Shown here: one piece after another, positions 25,871 through 32,154 of the stretch
How the letters are laid out: every line of letters begins with the position of its first letter
Numbering within the stretch: position 1 is the stretch's first letter
From: an uncultured Alphaproteobacteria bacterium
Lineage (GTDB): Bacteria; Pseudomonadota; Alphaproteobacteria; MPNO01; UBA830
Assembly: GCA_913046035.1 (NCBI GenBank)
Contig: CAJWSW010000027.1
Span: 1-32,154, forward strand
DNA: 32,154 nt
Direction: 5' to 3'
Translations under genes and position numbers: made by a program
Notes under the pieces: generated by a model
Seen by the model: only the letters and a program-made list of their open reading frames with translations
What the model was told of the DNA's origin: nothing
The model's database searches: none

Positions 25871-26775
25871 GCGTTCCTCTCGGGTCTAGCTTTCTTCTCA
25901 ACAACCTTCTCGTTTCCCTCTAATGCATCGGCTAGCCGAATGCTTGCGCTTCCGGGGCGCAGAGGTTGTTGTTGGGAGCCTGAGGGTGCCCATCCAGTTA
26001 GCCAGATGATTTGGAACGTCGCAGAGATCCGTCCATCAGCGTCAGTGTAAAGTTCCTCATAACGTTTTGCCGCGGCAAACAAAGTATCCCGTCGCAAAAA
26101 ATATCGGTTTCGTGCGGCAAGAGCGTTTGTTGCGCCCATACCTCGCAGGTCGCGCATTAAGGCGAATACGTCGCTGTATGTAACTGTCAGGATGTCTGTG
26201 TCGACAACCGGGAGAGCAAAGCCTGCCCGCTGCAGTAGAGTGCCTGTATCGGCGATTTCGACGACAGGCGATGTGCGTGGGCTGGTTCCGCCGGTTGTCT
26301 CCGCTTCTGCCTCTAAAAAAACGCGGCGCAACTCGATTAACGTGTCGCCTCCCAAGACGGCTGCCAAAAATAGCCCGTCAGGCTTGAGTGCGCGACAAAT
26401 TTGGACGAGGGCGCCCGGTAAGTCGTTTGCCCAATGTAGTGCCAAACACGAGATTACCAGGTCGAGAGAATTCTCAGAAAATGGAAGAAATTCCTCGTCC
26501 ATTACTAAAACCCGCGACCGATCCAAAGCCTTGAGTAACGTTTCTGATAGATCACCAGTAATATAGGTTTTTGGTGCGTGGGCTAACTCGACCGCGCCGT
26601 GACCGCCTCCAATATCGAGCACTGTCTCAAATTGACGATTAATGTCTTGAAGCCTGTCCGCCAAACGACTTGCCACATCTTTATATAAGAAGTCGTGTGC
26701 CGATATATTTTCAGCCGCACGTCCACGTTGTCTGCGCACTGCTTTGCGGTCGAACAGGGCGATACTATCGTTCAT
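25867..26775 (-). CDS. class I SAM-binding protein, NDUFAF5/BioC-like
   Basis: A 302-residue protein with a Rossmann SAM-binding core. Motif I is VLDIGGGHG at residues 52-60; motif post-II is LDLVISCLALHWANDLPGAL; the extended C-terminal half has YSDVFALMRDLRGMGATNAL and the Arg-rich NRYFLRRDTLFAAA. The opening FDRKAVRRQRGRAA is what I recall of the alphaproteobacterial homologues of mitochondrial NDUFAF5, which hydroxylates an arginine of a complex I subunit. BioC, the malonyl-ACP methyltransferase, is the alternative, but no bio genes are nearby. Its 3' end overlaps the stop of the convergent MFS gene, and it is divergent from grxC across 118 bases that carry a 15-base palindrome. Confidence 0.8.
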   Translation of the reverse strand: MNDSIALFDRKAVRRQRGRAAENISAHDFLYKDVASRLADRLQDINRQFETVLDIGGGHGAVELAHAPKTYITGDLSETLLKALDRSRVLVMDEEFLPFSENSLDLVISCLALHWANDLPGALVQICRALKPDGLFLAAVLGGDTLIELRRVFLEAEAETTGGTSPRTSPVVEIADTGTLLQRAGFALPVVDTDILTVTYSDVFALMRDLRGMGATNALAARNRYFLRRDTLFAAAKRYEELYTDADGRISATFQIIWLTGWAPSGSQQQPLRPGSASIRLADALEGNEKVVEKKARPERNA

Positions 26776-26793
26776 TCAAATATAATAAACTGC

Positions 26794-26808
26794 TTTCGGA
26801 GTCCGAAA
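26794..26808. promoter_or_regulatory. 15-base palindrome in the grxC divergent promoter region
   Basis: TTTCGGA (26794-26800) and TCCGAAA (26802-26808) flank a single central G. It sits 18 bases upstream of the NDUFAF5-like start codon and 85 bases upstream of grxC. An ATAATA at 26782-26787 would read TATTAT on the minus strand, a possible -10 next to it. Operator role inferred. Confidence 0.4.
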
Positions 26809-26893
26809 TAGTGGACTGGGTTTGCGGATGACAAATTTTTCTTTCAGTTCCATATTATGATTCCCGAGGATTATTGAGAAGAGGATTGTTGCC

Positions 26894-27151
26894 GTGGCGA
26901 AAGTTGAGGTTTATTCCAGCATGTTTTGCCCTTTTTGTGCGCGGGCAAAGCACCTTCTTCGCGAGAAGGGGGTAGCATTCGAAGAAATCGATGTTGACAA
27001 TACCTCTGGTAGTCGAAGTGAGATGGTGGAGCGCGCGGATGGCCGTCACACTGTTCCACAGATTTTTATCGATGACTTCCATGTTGGTGGATCTGACGAC
27101 TTAGCAGCACTTGAACGCGACGGTAAACTTGACGAGATGCTCGGTCTTTAG
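26894..27151 (+). CDS. grxC: glutaredoxin 3
   Basis: An 85-residue dithiol glutaredoxin that reduces disulfides and glutathionylated proteins with glutathione. The active site CPFC is at residues 12-15, TVPQIFI provides the cis-proline that binds glutathione, and GGSDDLAALERDGKLDEML is the standard C-terminus. It starts with GTG at 26894, with GAGG at 26880-26883 as ribosome-binding site. The nitrilase-family gene begins two bases after its stop, so the two are coupled. In many alphaproteobacteria comF lies immediately upstream; here it is absent. Confidence 0.95.
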   Translation: MAKVEVYSSMFCPFCARAKHLLREKGVAFEEIDVDNTSGSRSEMVERADGRHTVPQIFIDDFHVGGSDDLAALERDGKLDEMLGL

Positions 27152-27153
27152 CA

Positions 27154-27981
27154 GTGAACGCGCCATTCCGTCTCGCTTGTATCCAGATCAATTCTGGTAA
27201 CGAGATTATGGACAACATTGACGTTGCGTCAGCGCTAGTAAAGGCGGCCGCCGCGGATGGTGCGGTCTTTATTTCACTTCCCGAGTGTGTCGCTCTTTTA
27301 GAACCAGACACTAACGCCTTGTTGAGAAAATCTTTTAAAGAGGTAGAGCATCCGGCTCTAAAAGCATTTTGTGCATTAGCTGTCGATCTTCAGGTCTGGT
27401 TGCATGTAGGCTCCCTAGCAGTCTTTTCCGAAAATGGGCGAATTGCCAACCGCACATTTTTGATTGACCCGGACGGCGAAATCACCGCGACTTACGATAA
27501 AATCCATATGTTCGATGTGGAGCTTGCAAATGGTGAGGCGTATCGTGAATCTGCAGTGTATGAGGCTGGGAAAGCCGCAGTTACTGCGGAACTTCCGTGG
27601 GGTCGCGTAGGCCTGACCATCTGTTACGATGTAAGATTTGCTTCACTATATTTTGATCTCGCTACCTCAGGGGCCAAATTCATAGGTGTGCCCTCTGCGT
27701 TCACCCGTACAACTGGGCGCGCTCATTGGCATGTGTTATTGCGCGCTCGAGCAATTGAAACAGGGTGTTGGATATTTGCTGCTGCTCAGTGTGGTGATCA
27801 TGCGGGTGACCGACGAACATACGGTCATTCGCTGATTGTTGATCCATGGGGTAATACCGTGGCCGACGCAGGAGAAAAACCCGGCTTCATCATTACCGAT
27901 ATCGATCCAGCTCAGGTTGAAACAGCGCGGCGAATGGTACCATCGCTGGCGAACGCGCGAGACTATTCGGTTGTTGCCTGA
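27154..27981 (+). CDS. carbon-nitrogen hydrolase, Nit1-type (probable deaminated glutathione amidase)
   Basis: A 275-residue nitrilase-superfamily amidase. The catalytic triad is visible: Glu44 (SLPECV), Lys116 (YDKIHMFDV) and Cys157 (LTICYDVRF). The Nit1 pattern KIHMFDV and AFTRTTGRAHWHVLLRARAI matches enzymes that hydrolyse deaminated glutathione made by promiscuous transaminases, a metabolite-repair role that fits its position next to glutaredoxin. The start is a GTG at 27154, two bases after grxC. The last 19 bases overlap the 3' end of the convergent methyltransferase gene. Specificity is inferred from the family; other omega-amidase activities are possible. Confidence 0.88.
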   Translation: MNAPFRLACIQINSGNEIMDNIDVASALVKAAAADGAVFISLPECVALLEPDTNALLRKSFKEVEHPALKAFCALAVDLQVWLHVGSLAVFSENGRIANRTFLIDPDGEITATYDKIHMFDVELANGEAYRESAVYEAGKAAVTAELPWGRVGLTICYDVRFASLYFDLATSGAKFIGVPSAFTRTTGRAHWHVLLRARAIETGCWIFAAAQCGDHAGDRRTYGHSLIVDPWGNTVADAGEKPGFIITDIDPAQVETARRMVPSLANARDYSVVA

Positions 27982-28526
27982 GATATCAGTGGTATTTGAT
28001 CGAACTGGCTTTGTTTAATCCCTGTGAAACGCTGCACCACTGCAGGTCGGGGCGTGGTTACCCTTCCATTCTCATATGCGACGATAAACATTCGGCTGGA
28101 GAAAGCATCTATCAGTTCTCTAGGCTTTAGCAGAAACCTCGGGTTTTTTGGGCGACCGAAAGCTTCATTTCCGGCGGCGAAAGTTTCATATATGAGAACA
28201 CCGCCCGGGACGAGACTGTCGATTAAGATAGGAAATAACGGACGGTGTAAATAGTTGGTCACAACAATACCGTCGAAGGTCCTCTTGCTAAGTGGCCAAA
28301 GACTGCCATCTTCAAAATTTGCCTCAACTTGCTCAATCCGTTCGTGTGTTGGCAGTGCGGAGAGGTCTTTGTCGACGGCCGTAACATTGTAGCCAGTATT
28401 TGCCAGAGGTACCGCGTGCCGACCATCACCGCATGCGAGATCAAGCACTTTACCTCCGTCAGGGATTAGTGGGTAAAATCGTATAACCCAGGGTGAAGAT
28501 TTAGCAAATTGCACTTCATCAATCAT
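27963..28526 (-). CDS. class I SAM-dependent methyltransferase
   Basis: A 187-residue small methyltransferase-like protein of the TehB-like group. SAM motif I, VLDLACGDGRH, is at residues 27-37; VTAVDKDLS gives the acidic residue that binds the ribose; FDGIVVTNYLHRPLFPIL is motif post-II. The C-terminus is KPRELIDAF followed by a beta-rich end. The substrate is unknown. The ATG at 28524-28526 is preferred to a TTG six codons upstream because it begins a natural MIDEVQFAKSSPWV; neither has a clear ribosome-binding site. It overlaps the convergent nitrilase gene by 19 bases and is divergent from the DUF1178 gene. Confidence 0.8.
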   Translation of the reverse strand: MIDEVQFAKSSPWVIRFYPLIPDGGKVLDLACGDGRHAVPLANTGYNVTAVDKDLSALPTHERIEQVEANFEDGSLWPLSKRTFDGIVVTNYLHRPLFPILIDSLVPGGVLIYETFAAGNEAFGRPKNPRFLLKPRELIDAFSSRMFIVAYENGRVTTPRPAVVQRFTGIKQSQFDQIPLISQATTE

Positions 28527-28602
28527 ATAGAAAATCGCAATCAATTGAAAAACAGAGTAAAAAAAACCTTGGAAAAAGAAAAATCTATCTTACTTTACAG
28601 TG

Positions 28603-29043
28603 ATGATTGTTATTGACGCAAAATGCAGTAAAGGTCATGTATTCGAAGGGTGGTTTAAGGATAATGCATCCTTCGATGAGCAGATAGAAGCGGGTGCCGT
28701 GTCATGTCCGGAATGCGGAGATACAGCTGTTTCGCGAGCGCTCATGGCTCCTAACCTCGGTGGCCTGCGGAAAGGTAAAGAAAAGGTTCCGCCTAATGCG
28801 GCAATGTCGCCAAAAAATGCTATGATGAATGAATATGTCGAGGCATTATACGAACTGAAAAAACACGTTGAAGAGAACAGTGATTACGTAGGCGATAAAT
28901 TCCCGGAGGAAGCGCGTAAGATTCATTATGGTGAGGAGGATCCTCGTTCAATCCACGGCGAAGCTACACCCGATGAGGCAGAGGAATTGATTGAAGAGGG
29001 TGTGGATTTCCAGCGTATCCCGTGGCCAAAGCCCGATGCCTAA
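28603..29043 (+). CDS. DUF1178 family zinc-ribbon-like protein
   Basis: A 146-residue protein of unknown function typical of alphaproteobacteria. The N-terminal zinc ribbon is visible as CSKGH (Cys8) and CPECG (Cys35, Cys38), followed by a linker and a conserved C-terminal block with HVEENSDYVGDKFPEEARKIHYGE and ATPDEAEELIEEGVDF. A GTG at 28600 precedes the ATG at 28603 by one codon; the ATG is chosen. It is strongly acidic toward the C-terminus and has no signal peptide. It sits in the grxC-nit-DUF1178 neighbourhood common in the class. Its stop lies only seven bases from the end of the convergent ubiG gene. Confidence 0.88.
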   Translation: MIVIDAKCSKGHVFEGWFKDNASFDEQIEAGAVSCPECGDTAVSRALMAPNLGGLRKGKEKVPPNAAMSPKNAMMNEYVEALYELKKHVEENSDYVGDKFPEEARKIHYGEEDPRSIHGEATPDEAEELIEEGVDFQRIPWPKPDA

Positions 29044-29050
29044 ATATGCA

Positions 29051-29791
29051 CTATTTCCTACCGAAGACCACATAATTCACCGAAACATCGTCGTTGACGC
29101 GCCATGTATTCGTGAACGGGTTGAAAGACAAGCCGGCGATTTCTTCAGTAACAACGCGGTTTCGGCGCAAGGCACTGGCTAATTCAGATGGTCGGATAAA
29201 CTTCCTCCAATTGTGGGTCCCGCGCGGGAGCCATCGCATGATGTATTCTGCCCCAATTATGCCAAAGGCAAATGACTTTGGTGTACGATTTAAAGTGGCA
29301 ATAAGAATTGCGCTGTTAACGCCCATCAGTTCTGCGCAACCTTTGATAAAAAGTTCAAAATTGGCGACGTGTTCAACTACCTCTAGCGAGATGACAGCGT
29401 CGAATATTTCCCCAACCGCTGCCAATTCCTCGACGGTTGTCGCTTTGTAATGGATATTAAGGCCGCTCTCGGCGGCGTGTACCTGCGCGGTTACGGTATT
29501 TTTCTCGGATGCATCGATCCCAGTCACTTTCGCACCCATTCTAGCAAGTGGTTCGGCGATTAGGCCGCCGCCGCATCCCACGTCTAAAACCCTCAAACCT
29601 TTGAGGGGTTGCATAGATAGAGGGTCGCGATCAAAGTGGTCACACAATCTGTCCCGTATAAACTGGAGGCGGATTGGGTTAAACTGATGGAGCGGTTTAA
29701 ACTTGCCCTCCGGGTCCCACCATTCGTCGGCGATAGCGGAAAACTTGGCGACGTCTTTGGGGTCGATGGTTGAGATGTTTCCGGCGGACAT
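29051..29791 (-). CDS. ubiG: ubiquinone biosynthesis O-methyltransferase UbiG
   Basis: A 246-residue SAM-dependent enzyme that performs both O-methylations of ubiquinone synthesis at the inner membrane. The family opening KFSAIADEWWDPEGKFKPLH is intact. SAM motif I, VLDVGCGGG, is at residues 68-76, and FDAVISLEVVEHV is motif post-II. The membrane-associating insert FGIIGAEYIMRWLPRGTHNW and the C-terminal RVNDDVSVNYVVFGRK also fit UbiG. It implies ubiquinone-based respiration. A good ribosome-binding site AAAGGTAGG lies before the ATG at 29789-29791, preceded by a possible leader stem. It is divergent from lysC. Confidence 0.96.
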   Translation of the reverse strand: MSAGNISTIDPKDVAKFSAIADEWWDPEGKFKPLHQFNPIRLQFIRDRLCDHFDRDPLSMQPLKGLRVLDVGCGGGLIAEPLARMGAKVTGIDASEKNTVTAQVHAAESGLNIHYKATTVEELAAVGEIFDAVISLEVVEHVANFELFIKGCAELMGVNSAILIATLNRTPKSFAFGIIGAEYIMRWLPRGTHNWRKFIRPSELASALRRNRVVTEEIAGLSFNPFTNTWRVNDDVSVNYVVFGRK

Positions 29792-29809
29792 TTCGAATAC
29801 CTACCTTTA

Positions 29810-29867
29810 CTTGCTTGTGAAAGGTCTTCCGCGTATTTATGCCCCATCGCGGCGCGGGGCAAGCAAG
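29810..29867 (-). promoter_or_regulatory. composite inverted repeat in the ubiG leader region
   Basis: CTTGCTTG (29810-29817) is the exact reverse complement of CAAGCAAG (29860-29867). Nested inside, GCCCC (29841-29845) can pair with GGGGC (29856-29860), sharing one base with the outer arm. On the ubiG transcript the outer arm ends just before the ribosome-binding site. Whether it lies within the transcript is unknown. The rest of the 165-base gap to lysC shows nothing further; no lysine riboswitch was recognised. Confidence 0.4.
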
Positions 29868-29956
29868 CGGTATTAAAATATTTCCGTGAGTGGGTTGGAA
29901 GGTGGCCTATTTAACTTCTTACGTACGCGCGGCGCAGGCAAATTCGAAGGGCCCTC

Positions 29957-31195
29957 ATGGCACGAATAGTGCAAAAATTTGGCGGTACGTCAGTGGCAGA
30001 TATCGGCCTCATTAAAAACGTCGCGCAGCGTGTAAAACAATCTGTGGATGCGGGTGATGAGGTGGTAGTTGTTGTGTCTGCAATGGCGGGTACGACTAAC
30101 CAGCTCGTAAATTGGGCATCAGAAATTTCGTCGAAACACGATGCTATGGAATATGACGTAATCGTCTCCGCCGGCGAGCAGATCACTATTGGGCTGCTGG
30201 CGATGGCGCTTCAAGATATTGGCGTGGATGCGCGATCATGGCTCGGTTGGCAGGTTCCAATACTGACGAACGATTTGCATGGCCGTGCCCGCATCCTTGA
30301 TGTAAGAGCAAAGGAAATCATGGACCGTTTAGGTTACGGCCAGGTGGCGGTGATGGCCGGTTTTCAGGGAATTGCCTCAAACGGTCGCGTTGCAACGCTC
30401 GGGCGTGGCGGATCTGATACTTCTGCAGTTGCACTTGCGGCGGCGATTGACGCTGACCGGTGTGATATCTTCACAGATGTAGATGGTATTTATACAAGTG
30501 ATCCACGCATTGTCTCCCGAGCACGGAAGCTCGACAAAATCACATATGAGGAGATGCTTGAGATGGCGTCACTTGGCGCCAAGGTATTGCATACTCGGTC
30601 GGTTGAGCTCGCAATGAACCACTCAGTCAGACTGCAGGTCTTGTCTAGCTTTAAAGATGCACCTGGCACCCTGGTCGTAGATGAGGAGGAAATTTTGGAA
30701 CAGGAAATAGTAAGTGGTATTGCCCACAGTGGCAATGAAGCGAAGATCACCCTTGTGCGGGTGCCGGATCATCCCGGAGTTGCAGCTGGTATTTTTGGTC
30801 CTCTAGCAGACTCTGACATTAATGTGGATATGATAGTTCAGAACGTGTCCGAGGATGGTAAAGCGACTGACCTTACTTTCACAGTGCCAAAAGACGATCT
30901 TGATCTTGCGCTGGAAGTTTTGGAGGGCCAGAGGAAAAAATTGGGTTTTGAGCGGGTCCAGGGCGATCCCGAGGTGGTTAAAATCTCAGTCGTTGGTGTC
31001 GGCATGCGCAGCCATGCAGGTGTTGCGATGCGGATGTTCCAAGCATTAGCTGAAAAAGGGATTAATATCCAGGTGATTTCGACCTCTGAGATCAAAATCA
31101 GCGTGTTGGTGTCAGATGCTTACACCGAACTGGCGTTGAGATCTCTGCACACAGCTTACGGGCTCGATGCGGCAAAAGTGCTGGATCACGAATGA
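29957..31195 (+). CDS. lysC: aspartate kinase
   Basis: A 412-residue enzyme that phosphorylates aspartate, the first step toward lysine, threonine, methionine and diaminopimelate. The catalytic domain starts with KFGGTSVADI (residues 7-16) and contains SAGEQITIGLLAMALQDIG, GRGGSDTSAVALAAAIDADRC and FTDVDGIYTSDPRIV. Two C-terminal ACT domains (about 265-330 and 345-410, with VPDHPGVAAGIFGPLADSDI and VGMRSHAGVAMRMFQALAEK) provide feedback control by lysine and/or threonine. Length fits the alpha2-beta2-type bacterial enzyme, for which an internal start for the beta subunit is usual. It overlaps the next gene by ATGA (31192-31195). Confidence 0.97.
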   Translation: MARIVQKFGGTSVADIGLIKNVAQRVKQSVDAGDEVVVVVSAMAGTTNQLVNWASEISSKHDAMEYDVIVSAGEQITIGLLAMALQDIGVDARSWLGWQVPILTNDLHGRARILDVRAKEIMDRLGYGQVAVMAGFQGIASNGRVATLGRGGSDTSAVALAAAIDADRCDIFTDVDGIYTSDPRIVSRARKLDKITYEEMLEMASLGAKVLHTRSVELAMNHSVRLQVLSSFKDAPGTLVVDEEEILEQEIVSGIAHSGNEAKITLVRVPDHPGVAAGIFGPLADSDINVDMIVQNVSEDGKATDLTFTVPKDDLDLALEVLEGQRKKLGFERVQGDPEVVKISVVGVGMRSHAGVAMRMFQALAEKGINIQVISTSEIKISVLVSDAYTELALRSLHTAYGLDAAKVLDHE

Positions 31196-31902
31196 TTGCA
31201 GCGCACAAAAAACTCAATGCCTTATGGGCGCAAGGACGGACATTTCTTGGCACTGAATATGCACTGTTAGGCGGCGCCATGACTTGGGTATCAGAACGTA
31301 ATTTAGTCTCGGCGTTATCTAATGCTGGAGGCTTTGGCGTTATCGCCTGTGGAGCAATGACACCTGACCTTCTTGATATTGAAATTGCAGAAACAGCAGC
31401 GCTGACCAATAAGCCTTTTGGTGTGAATCTGATCACCATGCATCCGCAGTTGGATGATTTGATCGATGTCTGTCTGAGGCATGCTGTTGGGCATATTATT
31501 CTTGCGGGCGGCTTACCGGGTCAGCCCTCTATTAAGCGGATAAGGGATGGCGGTGCCAAAGTGATCTGCTTTGCGCCGACGCTGGCTCTAGCTAAGAGGA
31601 TTGTGCGGCAGGGGGCAGATGCTCTTGTTATTGAAGGTGCGGAAGCCGGCGGTCACATAGGTCCGGTTTCTACAAGTATTCTCGCGCAGGAAATTTTACC
31701 TTTTATCAAGGAAATCCCCATTTTCATCGCCGGCGGTATTGGTCGCGGCGATACGGTTCTCGCCTATTTAGAATTGGGCGCGGCGGGCTGCCAACTTGGC
31801 ACACTTTTCGCATGTGCTAATGAGTCCATTGCACATGACAAATTCAAGAAGGCCTTTATTCGCGCTTCAGCGCGCGACGCGGTGCCGTCGGCGCCGGCAT
31901 AG
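31192..31902 (+). CDS. nitronate monooxygenase-like FMN enzyme, C-terminally truncated
   Basis: A 236-residue open frame encoding most of a nitronate monooxygenase / 2-nitropropane dioxygenase-type TIM-barrel flavoprotein. Visible are the N-terminal barrel start with SNAGGFGVIACGAM, the FGVNL strand, the FMN-phosphate region EGAEAGGHIGPVST with the catalytic-type His, and IFIAGGIGRGDTVLAYLELGAAGCQLGT. Family members run to about 320 residues. Here similarity stops at RASARDAVPS (to 31890), where VQ.DPRFPVIPVRA-like sequence is expected; instead three unrelated codons and a stop follow. The break coincides with the antisense asparaginase fragment, so the gene is truncated by a chimeric join or rearrangement. 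The ATG overlaps the lysC stop by four bases. Confidence 0.8.
   Translation: MIAAHKKLNALWAQGRTFLGTEYALLGGAMTWVSERNLVSALSNAGGFGVIACGAMTPDLLDIEIAETAALTNKPFGVNLITMHPQLDDLIDVCLRHAVGHIILAGGLPGQPSIKRIRDGGAKVICFAPTLALAKRIVRQGADALVIEGAEAGGHIGPVSTSILAQEILPFIKEIPIFIAGGIGRGDTVLAYLELGAAGCQLGTLFACANESIAHDKFKKAFIRASARDAVPSAPA
31878..31890. other. chimeric junction with shared bases
   Basis: The bases CGCGGTGCCGTCG at 31878-31890 can be read as the end of both neighbours: plus strand Ala-Val-Pro-Ser of the monooxygenase, and minus strand Gly-Ala-Asp-Gly-Thr-Ala of the asparaginase. Composition shifts here, from about 46% G+C in sampled lines to the left to about 58% to the right (hand count). It looks like a microhomology join. 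Confidence 0.7.
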
Positions 31903-32154
31903 GCATAGGTGATGTCAACGCGTGGCAAACCGTCGAGCGTGCGAATATCGAACTCGGTGTCCGGGGCATGTTTGCGTAGCGGTTTACGATAAAAAGCGAC
32001 GGCGTCGCCATCGGCATGCCCGAGGCAGCCGAAATCGGGGCTGCGAAAGGTTTGCATCCGATAAGTCGAGGTCTTGGTCACCTCGCGGGCACATTGGATT
32101 TCATCGTTCAACAAGGTCATCACGCCCATGCTCTTGGCCGCCGGTTCCGGCGTC
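31878..32154 (-). pseudogene. partial L-asparaginase fragment, cut at both ends in this window
   Basis: The minus strand from the right edge encodes about 92 residues of an L-asparaginase (AnsA/AnsB fold). GVMTLLNDEIQCAREVTKT is the active-site region, with the Lys of the catalytic Thr-Lys-Asp set. It continues with TFRSPDFGCLGHADGD, VAFYRKPLRKH and LPRVDITYAYAGADGT. The N-terminal part with the nucleophilic Thr lies beyond the window. The C-terminal domain is missing: after GADGTA (31878) the frame reads antisense monooxygenase sequence and stops at 31764. Higher G+C and GC-ending codons set it apart from the rest of the window. It hydrolyses asparagine to aspartate in intact form; here it is probably not functional or not native to this locus. 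Confidence 0.75.

Noticed and set aside
29868-29956. Lysine riboswitch upstream of lysC
   Set aside because: Too short for an L-box and no conserved core elements seen.

Overview
The window reads as a chromosomal segment of an alphaproteobacterium, probably a Rhodospirillales-like lineage with a moderate G+C content of roughly half. The evidence is the gene order, which is largely conserved in that class: rpmB, cobT-cobS, a J-domain protein, bolA, the aroK-aroB-CNNM (CorC-like)-DUF2889 block, xerD-accA, secA, a parvulin-type prolyl isomerase, argJ-mutT, then grxC-nitrilase-DUF1178, ubiG and lysC. No rRNA, tRNA, CRISPR array, insertion sequence or prophage was recognised. Most of the window is housekeeping DNA.

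Region by region. 1-3,850: an MFS drug/sugar-type exporter, rpmB, a RutE/HadB-type nitroreductase and, divergent from it, an orphan TctC (Bug) solute-binding protein with a clean intrinsic terminator. 3,850-7,450: minus-strand cobS-cobT (two cobaltochelatase subunits) and a J-domain protein, facing bolA. 7,900-11,540: a compact minus-strand operon aroK-aroB-CNNM/CBS/CorC-DUF2889 (shikimate pathway plus a membrane ion-transport-type protein). 11,800-15,640: a plus-strand operon of a 45-residue membrane protein, a secreted alpha-helical protein, xerD and accA, with tiny overlaps or gaps. 15,930-21,330: secA, a periplasmic prolyl isomerase and an aspartate aminotransferase. 21,630-25,870: argJ, mutT and two tandem paralogous MFS permeases. 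25,870-29,800: an NDUFAF5-like methyltransferase family protein, grxC, a Nit-type amidohydrolase, a second methyltransferase, a DUF1178 zinc-ribbon protein and ubiG. 29,950-31,900: lysC and a nitronate monooxygenase-like gene that is cut short.

The last ~275 bases are foreign to what precedes them. The nitronate monooxygenase reading frame loses family similarity at about 31,890. From the same point a minus-strand fragment of an L-asparaginase begins and runs off the right edge. The two gene halves share about 13 bases at the join and differ in base composition, so an assembly or amplification chimera is the most economical explanation, with a real rearrangement as the alternative.

No clearly new multi-gene system is visible. 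The items most worth a second look are the chimeric junction, the small membrane protein gene at 11,796, a strong ribosome-binding site that points to an unexpected upstream start for the prolyl isomerase, a possible one-base frameshift at the start of the first MFS gene, and several operator-like dyads in divergent promoter regions.
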